DNA of 64,000 bases, from NCBI GenBank assembly GCA_028023455.1, contig JAQFVV010006200.1, positions 2,923,738 through 2,987,737 of the forward strand, given 5' to 3'. Below, in pieces: positions 11,018 to 23,900 of this stretch; position 1 is the stretch's first letter, and each line of letters begins with the position of its first letter. This DNA is from Epiperipatus broadwayi (lineage: Eukaryota > Onychophora > Udeonychophora > Euonychophora > Peripatidae). The position numbers and the translations under genes were made by a program. The notes under the pieces are model-generated. The model saw only the letters and a list, made by a program, of their open reading frames with translations, made no database searches and was not told the DNA's origin.

Positions 11018-12154
11018 TTATTTTTGACCCCGCTTTCCCTCCGCATGGTGAGGGGTTCGAACTTCATTTACTAATTTCAAGGCCCGGGCATTATATGTCC
11101 CAATCCTCCGGGTCCCTTCATACAATATGAAGGCATTGTTCCCGTATGCGCGTCCTATGACATAAGGTCCCTCATATAAGGGTTGAAATTTTTTATAAAT
11201 GGCCTGTTCTGGCCGACTGACCGGGTTTGTCCGTACCATGACTCTGTCTCCTTCCTTGAATATTCCTACCACGATTCCCTGTCTTTTTTTTCGAACTTGG
11301 CTCATTTTCTGTAGTTGCCGTTTAGCTTCTTGGGCATCCCTTGTCCGATTTATTTTCTCCCTCTGAGGCCAGGGTCCTTGGGCATATGGGTATGGCCTCC
11401 TTCTCCCAAAGTGAAGGCGGTCGGGTTCAAAACCAGTTGACTCATTCCGGGTTTCGTTTATCATGCTCACAACCCGGGGCGTTTCCTTTACCCACGCCTT
11501 ATGGTTTCCATGCACATATATTCTGAAAAGTCGACCCAGTTCCCGCATCACTCTCTCGCATGGATTGGCTTGAGGATTTCGAATAGACGTGAGGGCATGC
11601 TTAATATTATTTTTTTTTGTCCATTGTGCCCATTCTTTGGATACGAATGGAGTTCCATTGTCTGACAAGATTCTTTTTGGTTTTCCCACTTCCCTAAATT
11701 GCCGATTTTCCAGAACTCGAATCGCCTGCTTTGCATTTGCTTGACTGATCGGAAAGGCTGATACCAGTTTAGAGTATAAGTCATATGCCACCAGCAGATA
11801 CCTCCTCCTATTTGACATCGGCAGTGGCCCGTAAAAATCAATAGCTAGTGTGTCATTTGGCTCATACACGAGGATGGGTGTCGATACTCCCTCATTCGTT
11901 CTATTCATTGGCTTTGTTTTGGCGCATGTCATACATTTCTTTATTTCTTGTGTCACATCCCGGTGGAGATTTGGCCAGTAGAACCATTGTTCAATCCATC
12001 CGGCGGTCTTGTTGCCCCCGAAATGTCCTCTCTCATCATGTACCTGGGCTATAATATTCTGTCGCATTGCTCTCGGTATTATCACCCGATAATTCTGCCT
12101 GTTTGTCGTTGAAGAAGTCCATTTCTGACAACGCATTTCTTTCGATGGGCCCAT
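11018..12154 (-). CDS. Integrase of element B
   Basis: An open frame of 378 codons. The true integrase part begins after about residue 18, because the first codons read the protease region out of frame. The N-terminal zinc module is intact: His39, His44, Cys74, Cys77. The catalytic core shows D106 (LAIDFYGP), D165 (ILSDNGTPF) and E200 (NPCERVMREL), with 34 residues between the last two. The C-terminal domain has a GPY/F module (YEGPYVIGRAYGNNAFIL). All catalytic residues of the DDE integrase family are present. The protein lacks an upstream RT, and the frame overlaps gag-protease by about 120 nt in another frame, so translation would need its own start or a frameshift. It is a real retroelement gene in a defective element. 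Confidence 0.85.
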   Translation of the reverse strand: MGPSKEMRCQKWTSSTTNRQNYRVIIPRAMRQNIIAQVHDERGHFGGNKTAGWIEQWFYWPNLHRDVTQEIKKCMTCAKTKPMNRTNEGVSTPILVYEPNDTLAIDFYGPLPMSNRRRYLLVAYDLYSKLVSAFPISQANAKQAIRVLENRQFREVGKPKRILSDNGTPFVSKEWAQWTKKNNIKHALTSIRNPQANPCERVMRELGRLFRIYVHGNHKAWVKETPRVVSMINETRNESTGFEPDRLHFGRRRPYPYAQGPWPQREKINRTRDAQEAKRQLQKMSQVRKKRQGIVVGIFKEGDRVMVRTNPVSRPEQAIYKKFQPLYEGPYVIGRAYGNNAFILYEGTRRIGTYNARALKLVNEVRTPHHAEGKRGQK

Positions 12155-12989
12155 AATGTATTTCCTCGACTATTTGGTATCGTGTGGTACCTGCCAAAAT
12201 CCATGACCTGTCTGCTTCCGCTTGGGCCCTTTTGCCATTTGCCAAGGTTATGCGCATTATCTTAAGCGGTAGTGTTGTGAGGTTTGGTTCTTCTTGGGTA
12301 AGTTTGCTGAATGTTTCTTGTGACAGAACTGATACTTGACTCCCTGAGTCGAGTAGTGCATGAGTTTTCGTTTCCCCTATTTTAACCTCTATTTTAGGGC
12401 ATTGAGGTCCACTTCTACTTCCTCCTTCTTCCTTTATGATCTTTCCTATATTGGCTATTTGACTTTCTCCCTCTTCCTCATTTTCATCCTTTATCTCTTC
12501 TAACCTCCTTATTACCTTGTCCATGTTATCTATCCCTGTCAAAAATCGTTTTGCCCATGCGGGTAATCCCTTTTGTGCTATTCTGATCAACCATTCCTCA
12601 GATGGTGCGCCTAAGTTTATTTGTCTTAGCTGTGCCATTCTCCTACGAAAAAATCCTTCCATCGTTTCTCCTGTTTTCCATTCCTCATTTTCTATTTCAC
12701 ATAAGGCTCTCATTTGTCTTGCTTTCCCCCAATAGCTCTCCTTTATCATTTCTTCATACTGCCTAAATGTCTTCGGTTTTTGTTGTATCGATTTCCACCA
12801 ATCTAGAGCCCCTTCTCGTATGTGGCTGACTGCTATGGCTATTTTACCTTCTTCATTAAGTGTTTTGTAAGCGAATAATCTCTCTAGGCTCTCTATGTGT
12901 TCATTTGGGTCCTCATTTCTCTTTCCCTTAAATGTTTGTACTATTTTTCCTATTTCACTTTCCCACATATTATCGTTATTGCTGTCCAT
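12036..12989 (-). CDS. gag-protease of element B
   Basis: 317 residues from an ATG at 12989, 380 nt inside the 5' LTR. Residues 10-170 form a retrotransposon gag domain (FKGKRNEDPNEHIESLERLF near 20-39 and the typical ALDWWKSIQQ at 61-70), ending in an acidic coiled stretch. No CCHC zinc knuckle is seen. Residues 200-290 are a retropepsin-type protease with the active-site block ALLDSGSQVSVLS (Asp214) and a downstream RITLANGKRAQAEA strand. The last 25 residues are out of family and end at 12036, where the integrase frame overlaps. In an intact element RT would follow the protease, so this end is the scar of an internal deletion. Expression would be from the long LTR. Confidence 0.8.
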   Translation of the reverse strand: MDSNNDNMWESEIGKIVQTFKGKRNEDPNEHIESLERLFAYKTLNEEGKIAIAVSHIREGALDWWKSIQQKPKTFRQYEEMIKESYWGKARQMRALCEIENEEWKTGETMEGFFRRRMAQLRQINLGAPSEEWLIRIAQKGLPAWAKRFLTGIDNMDKVIRRLEEIKDENEEEGESQIANIGKIIKEEGGSRSGPQCPKIEVKIGETKTHALLDSGSQVSVLSQETFSKLTQEEPNLTTLPLKIMRITLANGKRAQAEADRSWILAGTTRYQIVEEIHYGPIERNALSEMDFFNDKQAELSGDNTESNATEYYSPGT

Positions 12990-13341
12990 TTATGATTTAA
13001 TAAAGGAACAAAAAAATTTTTTTTTTATTTATGATAAGAAGTGATTAATCGACGTCCGCGCCCCCATCTCCCGCTATGTTTTTTTTTTTTTTCTATTTAT
13101 TTCGCTCCGGCTCCAAGTGTTTTATTAAAAGATTTGCGATATTGTAATCGCTGTATTTTGTTCCGTTTGCTATTTTCCTTTTCTCCCTTTTCCTTCCCTT
13201 TCTATTCGTCCAAACTTTCGTTTACGTGAAAAAAAAAAAAGAGATTTTTTCTTCTTCTTTTCAGTTTTGCGTCTTTCACGAGGTTCGGCCGCTTTTGGCT
13301 AATGTCTTGATTTGCTTCTCTCCGAAACATTATTTATATTA

Positions 13342-13362
13342 GCCTCACGTTTGGAAGCGCCA
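13342..13362 (-). other. Primer-binding site of element B (tRNA-Lys-like)
   Basis: In element sense it reads TGGCGCTTCCAAACGTGAGG then C. Allowing small insertions, it matches the complement of the tRNA-Lys(CUU) 3' end, as in element A. It lies 8 nt from the 5' LTR. Confidence 0.5.
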
Positions 13363-13370
13363 TTTTATAT

Positions 13371-15612
13371 CCGTCCCCTATTAAACCTTGCACCGGTTCC
13401 CTATTAAACCGTTCCTAAAAGGAATTGTGAGCTCCAAAACAAACATGATACAGCGTAAAGATTTATTTATTTTTTCTTATATCAATAGTTGTTCATTATC
13501 AACACAAGAGGGCGCCAGATACGATGATTTGATTTACAATTTAATTTCTCGCATCACCTTACGTCATATCAAAACGATTTTGAAGTCTAATCCCTGCCCA
13601 TAAGCTCGAACTCCCAGCATGGACCAATAGGGGTCACTCAGGGTCGCGATGAAATTGCCTTCAAGACTATTATTCTGGCAAATGACACAATATTAACCAA
13701 TGGATAAGAAGATCGGTTGATTGACAGATCGGTCCCTGCATTGGACGGGATCATTGGTTATTTATAACTAATACGAATGTTCGGTTGAGGCATCATTAGA
13801 ATAAACAACTTAGACGTTTATAATATCATCCCCCCTTTATCATACAGTCCAATAAATTTATTTATACTAGCTCTATTGACATTTACTTATATTTATTAAT
13901 AATAGGCCCTCCCAACTCTTAAATCTATGTTAACTACATAATAAGTAAACATCGTGACTTACGGCACGATGTTTATGAATGAAATTTAAAAAAAATAAAA
14001 ACAAAAGAAAAATATAAGGAAGACAAATTTAAAAGTAAAATAATTAATTGTATGAATAAATGCTAACAATAATAATAACTTCAAAAAAAAAATATATTTA
14101 ATTATAGAAATGATTTGAGGAATGCTCGACTAGTTTAAATTAAAAAAAAATTTATTGATTATAAAAAAATGAAACATTGATTAATAACTTTATTTACACG
14201 CACATACGCGCATTCTCGCACTCGCACAGAAAAGAACATATTATGCATAATAAACATGGCTGATAAAATATATTTCCTCTTTATACATTTTGAAAATAGG
14301 TGTGTGTTATAGTTTATCTGCGAAAGAAAATAATAATTAGGATCAAAGTTCATAACTGGAAAAGTCCTAAGATTTAAATATGAGGAACTATGTAGCATCT
14401 GATATTTTTATTTACGAAAGTTGAAATTAAAATAATAAGATTTAAATATGAGGGATTACGGATCATTTTATATTTGATTTACGAAAGTCGAATTTAATTA
14501 ATTATGAGATTGCCTTTTAAGTTTACGTAAAGAGTGAATGGAAGCATTATAAAAAAAAAATGTTTACCTAGGATTTTGCGTAGTCTTCTGCTGCTTCTAA
14601 TTTGGTGAGGGTTCGAACCTGATAGATGATGTTTCCATAATACGTGGTGATTCATTTCATATAAGTTCAGCGTAGTATGTTTGGACGATTCATGTATATT
14701 AAACGGAACAACGTCCTTAGACTGATTGGAGCACTATGTTCGGACGGTACTGTTGTTGATCATTCATAGCTGTGGAGATGTTTTGGCGGCGGAGCGTCGA
14801 TCAATCACTGAAGGGTTTCCTAGCCCATCCTGACGATCGACGCTCTAAATGTTAATTTCACAGTGATCATATTGGATAAACGGATAGCAAAAAAAAAAGA
14901 AAAGTTCTAGTTGTAGCTTCCGGAGGGATCTAGGAAAAAACTATAAGCATAAGCATAAATTAAATTATTTTCTTTTCGATTTAGATTCATATTTATATGG
15001 GTTGGTTATTATCTGAGGATCGAATCTCCACCCAGAGTTCAATATTCTTTTAGTTGTCGTTGGGGTCCGTGTCCTACGTAATGTCCACTCAATCCATATG
15101 CTTGAGGCAATCTTAGGTTTAGGCAATCTCATGTTGCAATCTCAGTTAGAAAAATTCATACTTATTCACACCTTTTATGCATACATGTGTGCGTGTTTTA
15201 AGAGAACAATTTAAATTACATTAGTTTAAAAGTCGAGCATTTAATCTGTCTCAAAATCACTTCTATAAGCTTTTAACTTTCACTACAGTTATAATTTAAA
15301 ATAAACCCCTTTTAATTACCCCCGCGGCATATACAAGTAGAAATCACTTATTGAGATTTAAAATGGCATATTAGTAATACTTTATATTTTATTTTTTTTT
15401 AGAGAATATTATTATAGTAGATTATATGAAAGCCTTAAACTATTTAATCAGAAATATTAACATTTTATTTTACAATGTATTTTATAACGCATTGAAAGAA
15501 AACTATATCTTATTTTTTATCATAAGTTGAAAGTGAAAGAAGAAAAAAATATAGAGTGTTTACATTGCTCGTGTGTGTGCGTATATACCTGTACCGACTT
15601 TGTCTCGGTACA
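13371..15612 (-). repeat. 5' LTR of element B (right copy)
   Basis: 2242 bp, nearly identical to the left copy. Visible differences include T for C at 13737, one fewer A in an A-run near 13990, G for A near 14453, and TAAATTATTT in place of a T-run near 14960. The same hairpins are present, including the terminal TGTACCGA / TCGGTACA pair at 15590-15612. Confidence 0.9.
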
Positions 15613-17900
15613 ATATATATGATGGACAATATATCTGATTTAGAATAATTAAAGTTAAATATGTTAATACATAATGATAGAATGAATAAAATTTTTCAAT
15701 AAAGAAGAGAAAACATAATAGTGTCAGCATTTTTTTTTGTAATAGAGATGTCTAGAAATGTGTTGGTGAATAATAAAAAATAATTTGGCTTTGAAAGAAA
15801 ATGTGACAAGTTTTGTTGGATTGATGATTATAAAGATTGATGTTATGAAGTAGAAAAAGTAGCAAATATGATTTTGTGTAAAATTGTTCATAAGATTAAA
15901 TGTAATAGAAAATTTAGAATCATCAAAAATGTAAAGAATACAAAATAGATATATTATAAATCATAAGCTGTGCAAAATTAAGGTTAAACGTAAAAATTAT
16001 TTAATAAAAGGTGATTAAGCTGAATAAATATAGAGATAGAATGAGATGAAATAATAAATTAACTAAAGATCATTAATAAAATTGAAAAAAATAACAAATT
16101 TTGGGAAAATATATAAATAATAATAAGGAATTAATGGAAAGAGAAATTGTTTTATTTGATAATAATGATGGTGAAATAGTTATTGAGAAAGAGTATAAAT
16201 GATTTTAAACAATTATATAAAGAATATGGAAAAAATAAAATGAGATAACGATTATAGAAACATTAAATTTAGCAAGAATGAATTGACCAAGGCTCTAAAA
16301 AAACAAAAAAGGCAAAGCAATAGATTTGTATTGGTAGATAGAAAAGATATTGGTGTAAAATAGTTTTTTGGAATATTTTAATATAGAATTCAGAAGTTTT
16401 AGGTTATTATTTAAATCGTAGAAGACTAATTAATTATAAATTTTTCAGTGATCTATAAAGTATTTTGTGATGATTGGAAAAATAATTAAATAATTGGAAG
16501 GAATAACATACATGTAGGCTTTATACCAGAAAAGTGTGTAATAGTTGGGAGTAATAGCATACACATGGGTTTAGGCTGGTATAATGTGTAGATGATAGCT
16601 TATTTATGGTAATATAATTTATGAGTAAGAAAGTAGGCAAACATTTATTTATGGATTTTATAAATAGAGAGAAGACTTACGATAGAGAGAATAGAGGTGG
16701 AATATGCATAGGTTTATCAAATATAGGAATGGATAGAATCTTTCTGGATTTCATTGGGCAATTATATGAAAATAGTTTAACCTTATATAGTCAAAATTAA
16801 AAATAGTATTTAAAGCAAGATGCTTTATATATCTTATATTGTTTTTATTAGAATTAAATTGAATTGACTATACAAGGATAATGGATGTTGAAATACATTT
16901 AATAGATAATAAGAGATTGTTATTTAATCAAATGTTTGTTGTTTTTTTGTTGCTGATGATGATGCATTCTGATTTGCAGTACATAGGGAAGACATGGTTA
17001 TTAGTTTATGGAAACTTGTGCAAAGATGGATATGTGAATGCTGATAAAATTTAGCTAAGATAAATCTAAAGAGAGAGAGTTTTTTTAGGTAAAATAAATA
17101 TTAATAAAATAAACAAATATAAATATTTAACAATCATTTTAAGTAATCATAAAGATTATATGGATGATAAAAAAAAAAATTGATAAATAGTGAAAAAAGT
17201 AAAAAAAACCCTGCCTGACATAGGAATAACTAGGGAAAGGGCTAATGGAATCAGTTTAAACATGGGAATGCTGTGTGCTTGTAAAATAGTATTAGATTTT
17301 CTAAAGATGACTAAGAAAATATAGGAAGTCATAATTTTGAAGCAAGTATATGGGCAACAAATGAAGTAATTTAAGTGAGATGGGGATAGTCAACTTTTTA
17401 CATAAGGGAGAGAAAAAAATAGAGAATGTTGTTAGCAACAAGAGAATATATTTATAAAACTTGAGATTTGTTTTACAAATTATGTACTGAAAATATTAAA
17501 ACATTTGCCATTTAATATTAGATTGTAGACACAAGCAAAATGGATTCAAATAATGAATTTATGGAAAAATAAGTATAGATTGAGTATTTAAAATGTGGAT
17601 TTTGACTTTAAGTTTGAGTGACTAATAATTAAAGTTATTGAGTGGACAAAAATAATGTTATGGAAATGGATTGTAAATAGATTTAAAGTTTTAGAGACTA
17701 CATATATTAGAGAATAATGGAGAGAAATATGTTGGCAATAGATTACTTTGGACCTATTGGCTCAGATTGTTGATTTTGATATTTTAAAGAAAAGCCATGT
17801 ATCATCAAATCACATAAAACAGTTAAAATTTTTCAAAAAAAAAAAAATTAGATAAATAAGGGTAAACACAAAAAAGAAGTATCTGATTATATTAGTAAAT
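15613..17900 (+). pseudogene. LINE remnant, reverse transcriptase part
   Basis: Many stops and frameshifts, but typical non-LTR RT blocks appear in order: a GFIPGKS-like stretch (LYTRKVC near 16515), LFMDFINREKTYDRENR near 16645-16700 (family: FxDxxKAYDxV), a decayed FADD-like block near 16950, then NKYKYLTIILSNHKDY near 17110-17160 (family: KYLGxxLS). The later part, to about 17900, is A-rich and decayed. It is probably the continuation of the endonuclease fragment ending at 8710, split by LTR element B. Confidence 0.6.
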
Positions 17901-19208
<1,308 letters not shown>

Positions 19209-19420
19209 TAAGTTTAGTAATACTGTTTTTGTTTTGTTTTTTTGCTTTTTTTTTTCCAGAATTTTTTTTAATTAAAAAAATTGGAAATATGAGTTTATGT
19301 AAATGGTATTGAAAAATTTTGAAATTCATAAACATAGATTCATTTTATAATATTTATTAAAATGTATAGAATTCTGAAAAGAAAGAATACTTAATAGTTT
19401 CTCTGTTATTTAATTAAATA

Positions 19421-19856
19421 ATAAGATAGAGTGGATGACTAAAGGGAGCTTGAAAATCTGGGTTCAAATCCCCTCTAATTACATCTAGATTAAAAGTATA
19501 TATAATATACTTGTATTTAAATACAAGTATAATATATATACTTAAGCTAGATGTAATTAGAGGGGATTTGAACCCAGACTTTCAAGTTTTCTTCAGTCAT
19601 CCACTCTATCTTATACAACTGATACACATGTCTACATACATATGAAAAATATAAATGATCTCCCAATATACATATTTCATGGTGGAGAGATGATGATCCG
19701 GACCAACTGATGATTGTTGTTTCACCATGAAATATTTATATTGGAAATCATTTTTCTTTTTTACGTGTATGTGGTCAAGTGTACCAGTTGTATAAGATGG
19801 AGTGGATCACTAAAGGGAGCTTGAAAGTCTGGGTTTAAATCCCCTTTAAATAAAAA
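19421..19856. repeat. Nested inverted repeats of a tRNA-like SINE family
   Basis: Three arms of one repeat: + at 19421-19518, - at about 19519-19710, and + at about 19711-19856. The first centre is a perfect palindrome (ATACTTGTATTT and its complement, 19507-19530). Each + arm carries an A-box-like stretch (TGGATGACTAAAGG) and, about 15-20 nt later, a B-box-like GGGTTCAAATCC, as in tRNA-derived SINEs. The central segment has TTTCATGGTG / CACCATGAAA. The same family makes the hairpin at 56136-56760. Confidence 0.7.
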
Positions 19857-20142
19857 ATTTTAATAACTAATATGCTAGAAGTGCTGTTTAAAAATAATTA
19901 AATTTGGCAGTGGAAGATATATATTTTGAGAGGAATCTTATATAATGTTGATTATGTATAAAAATGTTTACTGAAAATTAAAAAAATATTTAGTTACAGA
20001 GAGGTCAAATTAATTAAACTATTAATAGTGTTAAAATTTTGGTTAAGAATAATATAGTTATGGAATATATTTATCCTAATTTTTAATATTTATATTATTG
20101 ATTATGTAAATGATATGGATTAATTCATCTACATATATATAT

Positions 20143-20960
20143 ATTGGCTGAACAATCTAATAAAATAAGTGTTGAAATATTTATTAGCGGTGTTTGAATT
20201 CAATAGTCAAGACCAGGAGCTATATGTAATGCTAGAAATGATACTGCATTTATTACATTACAAATATTTGGCCTAAAATTCTTCACTTGATGGACTTAAA
20301 AATGAGTGAGTAATGAACTTTTCAATGAAAGTTAGAACTAGGCCATACATTAATGAAGTTAAATGTGATATGTTGGATTATTTTTGACAGAATAGCTCAG
20401 TTAGTTAGAGCCTTTGCCTTAAATTCGATATTTAAGAATCTAAAGGTGCGAGTTCAACCTCTAAGTGAATATTGTCACTGCATATAGGCCAGCAACCCCT
20501 GAAGAAGAGTGGAGAATAATACTACTCAAAAGATAGTGTAATTACTAACCTATGTTGTTTATTTGTATGTTATTACTAACAAGTAATTTATATTTGGAAA
20601 GTTTAAATAAAGTTTAAAATTTTTTATACATTCATCGATGATGGAAATAGTCCAACATATCACATCTAATAATATACCATCATCACAAACCTTCACACAA
20701 ATAAATGTTAACTTTACATCTAGATTGTGTCCTCCAAATAACTTACTAGATTTGTTAACCCTTATATACATCCAGGGCAACTAATGTCAAAGATTATTTT
20801 GCATTGATTGAACAATCTAGTAAGTAAAGAGGTGTTGAAACATTGTTATATAGTTCATTAGTCAAGATCAAAAATTACATATGATATTAAAAATAACACT
20901 GTATTTTTGTGTGTGTGTTTGTTAATTAAATGTATAACACAAAGTGTAAAAGAGTCTTAA
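20143..20960. repeat. Repeat cluster around a SINE
   Basis: A direct repeat of roughly 100 bp (20143-20260 and 20805-20910) shares AACAATCTA, GTGTTGAAA and TAGTCAAGA blocks. Between them is a short inverted pair (ATGTGATATGTTGGA near 20360 and TCCAACATATCACAT near 20650). A tRNA-like SINE lies inside. No coding content. Confidence 0.5.
20385..20475 (+). mobile_element. tRNA-derived SINE head
   Basis: It contains a clear A box (TAGCTCAGTTAGTTAGAGC) and, about 35 nt on, a B box (GGTGCGAGTTCAACCTC). Spacing and sequence are those of an RNA polymerase III promoter in a tRNA. The intervening arm does not fold into a good anticodon arm, so this is a SINE rather than a functional tRNA gene. The body downstream (to about 20560) is unclassified. 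Confidence 0.6.
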
Positions 20961-23900
20961 TAAAAACAATCATTAGGCTTTAGATTGTTGAGGGATATTA
21001 ATTGGAGAAGTCTGATATCATTTTGGTGTACTTTCCACTAAATGGTATAAAAAAATTTGAAGAACATGTGTTTTGATCTTTAAAAATAATTAACACCTTC
21101 ACCAAAGAAATTTCGACAGAATGTAAAATGTCTTTTTTTTTTTATCTGTTGTAGCAAAAATTGTTATCAAATAATAGTTGATTTGAAATAGTAAGAGTTG
21201 ATATTGCAAATATATAGAAAGGATTAGTTTCCATAGCTCCCTATATTATGAAAATGGAGGGAAATTTATGTTCTCTCTAATTGACAGCAAAGAGCATCAG
21301 TGGAAATATGCTAAAAATGATTTTATGATAATAAATGTTGAAAAATAATTTATCAAGTATGTTTTTTTAAAACAATTTCAATGACTTTTAGATTAAGTAT
21401 GTTGGGTAGATAGAAAATTTATATACAAATGCTGCCAGTATATGATTGATGTATATTATGTGCCATTTGATCTGGAAAAATCTTGCTTGCAATCTTAAAA
21501 TTAGACCAGGAGAAAGGAATGTTAATATTAAATTACTGAGATAAAGTATATTCTGATAAATGCAGTGGATCCAATAATCCAAGACTATTGGAGTTAATAG
21601 GAATTTGTAAGATTTTAAAAGAAAGTATGTTTGTTCTGGAGTTCCATAGATATAATAAACTATATTTGATAGTATAATAATAATCAGAATACACTATGAC
21701 CCATAGAAATCCCAAATATCTATTGTTACTAAGATATATGTTATTTGATTTAAGAATGAAACAACATGCTTGTAATTTCATGCAGATGTTATTTATGATA
21801 GCTTTTTTTTTTTTAATTATTATTTGGAATCTAAAGAAAATTTGATGTCTAAATGGGAGTTGTCTTTTATACATTATATCATATAACTGCTTTTTACAGC
21901 AAAATAGGGTGCCTGACACTTCAGTAAATTTGGATATTGTCCTTTTTATTCACTTTAGGTGATTATGGCTTATTGAGATTATTATTCCATTAACCTTGTA
22001 TGGTAACGGACACATTTGCAATCAAGAATTTGTGGAGTTATTGATAATATCTGTTGCAAATCATAAAAGTGATATTGAAGACTGGGTCCTGAAAGTTTGA
22101 AAATTATTATTACTGTTAGTTGGAGTAGTTTATAGTATTAGCAATTAGCAGCAGAGTGAAAGTTAGGAAACTGCAGCTCATAGGTGGATGAAAGTGCAGA
22201 TTAAGACAGCTATTATCACTGATACCTGCAATGACCATTGATTAAAATCTTTTTGATTACTTGCTGCTTATCCGTTATACTTAACTATTTGGGGAATCTT
22301 CTCGAGTATAAATACAATCTGCATGCAAAATATACTGAGAATTAATTTTATTTCAAGTATAAAGAAAGATGCTTAAGAAGTAATAACATCAAAGTTCAAT
22401 GGATTTATAGTTTTGATATAGCTTAAATACAATGATATGCGTAGGTAAAGTTCATTGAATTATAAGAAATTGTATTACTTTAAAAGATAAAAAGTCTGTG
22501 AAATTAAATCACTTAAAATTTAATTAATTAGATTGTAATTACACCACTAAAGAATTCACATGTAAAGGAAAAGCTTTCATTAAATTAAATATTGAGAATA
22601 TACATATAGATTGATTGCAGATACAAAAGTGTAATAAGTGAAGAACTTTATTTTTATCATATTTAAACTTTTATACAAATAATAATTTTAATTTGTAAAT
22701 TATACTATTTGATACTCTTGGTAACTAACTAATATTTTAAATAATATTTAAAAATAAGTATTATACCCAAATGTCTTATTGGATACTAACCTAAAACTAA
22801 TTTACTACATTTTAATATTAAGCTAATGTTATTTGAACTAGCAATTGAAAATATGTACTTGGAAATAACTTTTATATGCATATCTGCTCATATTAGAACA
22901 AATACATTTGTAAAGAGTTGTTTCATATGTATTTTGTTTTATATTAAGTTTTTTGTTACTATCTCTATGATTAATAGTTTTGTAATTAAATATCTTAATT
23001 TCACCCTTTCTTAAACTGATAATTCCATAACTGGATTATAACATATATAGATATATATGTTCTGCCTACTTATTAGTAGCTTTATGCAGAGGGGAATTGC
23101 TACCCTATTGTAAATATTTATTTTCACCAGAAATATATATATAGTTAGGCATAATTTAATCTTTGATAGATGTATGTAAGCACACTTTTATTCAACTTTA
23201 CTGTCATTTAGTGTAACATATGGCATATCTCCTTTAAGCCTAACCATACATAATCATTATTCCCTGTGTGGTTGAATGCAGAAATAGAATAGTAAATTCT
23301 GCACTCAAGATCCATGGAATTAATTTTGAATCCTGTTATTTCTAATGCTCAATCTTTTTATGAATTCCTGTATAACAAACCATTCAATTATTTCTTTATT
23401 TATTATCATCATTACTGATAGAATTATTTCATACTTGAGTAATAGAATTATTTCAAGCTTGATTAATTTACTTATTTCACATTACATATTTATCTGCTTA
23501 GCATGGAATTTGGATAATTGTGCAACAACTTCCTCTATCAATACATTATATAAGAAAATATCTTCATCTTATTTTTAAATGTGAATGGTATTATTATCAT
23601 TTAAGACATTACTTGATAGTCTAATAAATCAATATCATTGATATTTATATACAGTAAGATTGTGAAGAATGTAGATTGAATCTTAGTTGAGCTGAAAAGA
23701 AGTTCAGATCCTTGAAACTGATTTTATTTTAATATTTAAAAAATTTATAATCTTTATATAGATTGTGTTTCATAATATATTGAGCAGTGATAATCAAAAA
23801 TCAATATTTAGCTATACCTAATAAGGGATTAAATAAGGAAGAAAAATACCATCCAGCAATTGATATTTGTTAGAGGCCTTATTTATGTCAAAGAGTATGC

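Larger units (their letters stand above)
8711..15612 (-). mobile_element. LTR retroelement B (Ty3-type, 2.24-kb LTRs, RT deleted)
   Basis: Nearly identical direct repeats at 8711-10951 and 13371-15612 (offset 4660) enclose 2419 bp. The interior codes on the minus strand for gag-protease and then integrase, with no RT or RNase H between them. A tRNA-Lys-like primer site (13342-13362) sits 8 nt inside the right LTR. A G-rich stretch (GCGGGGATA in element sense) precedes the left LTR. LTR copies differ at only a few sites (for example C at 9077 against T at 13737), so this is a young insertion. The outer ends are TGTACC in element sense at 15612 and CCGTCC on the + strand at 8711. The flanks are AT-rich (TTATA left, ATATA right) and no clean target duplication can be read. 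It interrupts a LINE. Confidence 0.9.

Noticed and set aside
20385-20475. Functional tRNA gene
   Set aside because: A and B boxes are good, but the anticodon and acceptor arms do not pair, so a SINE head is the better reading.
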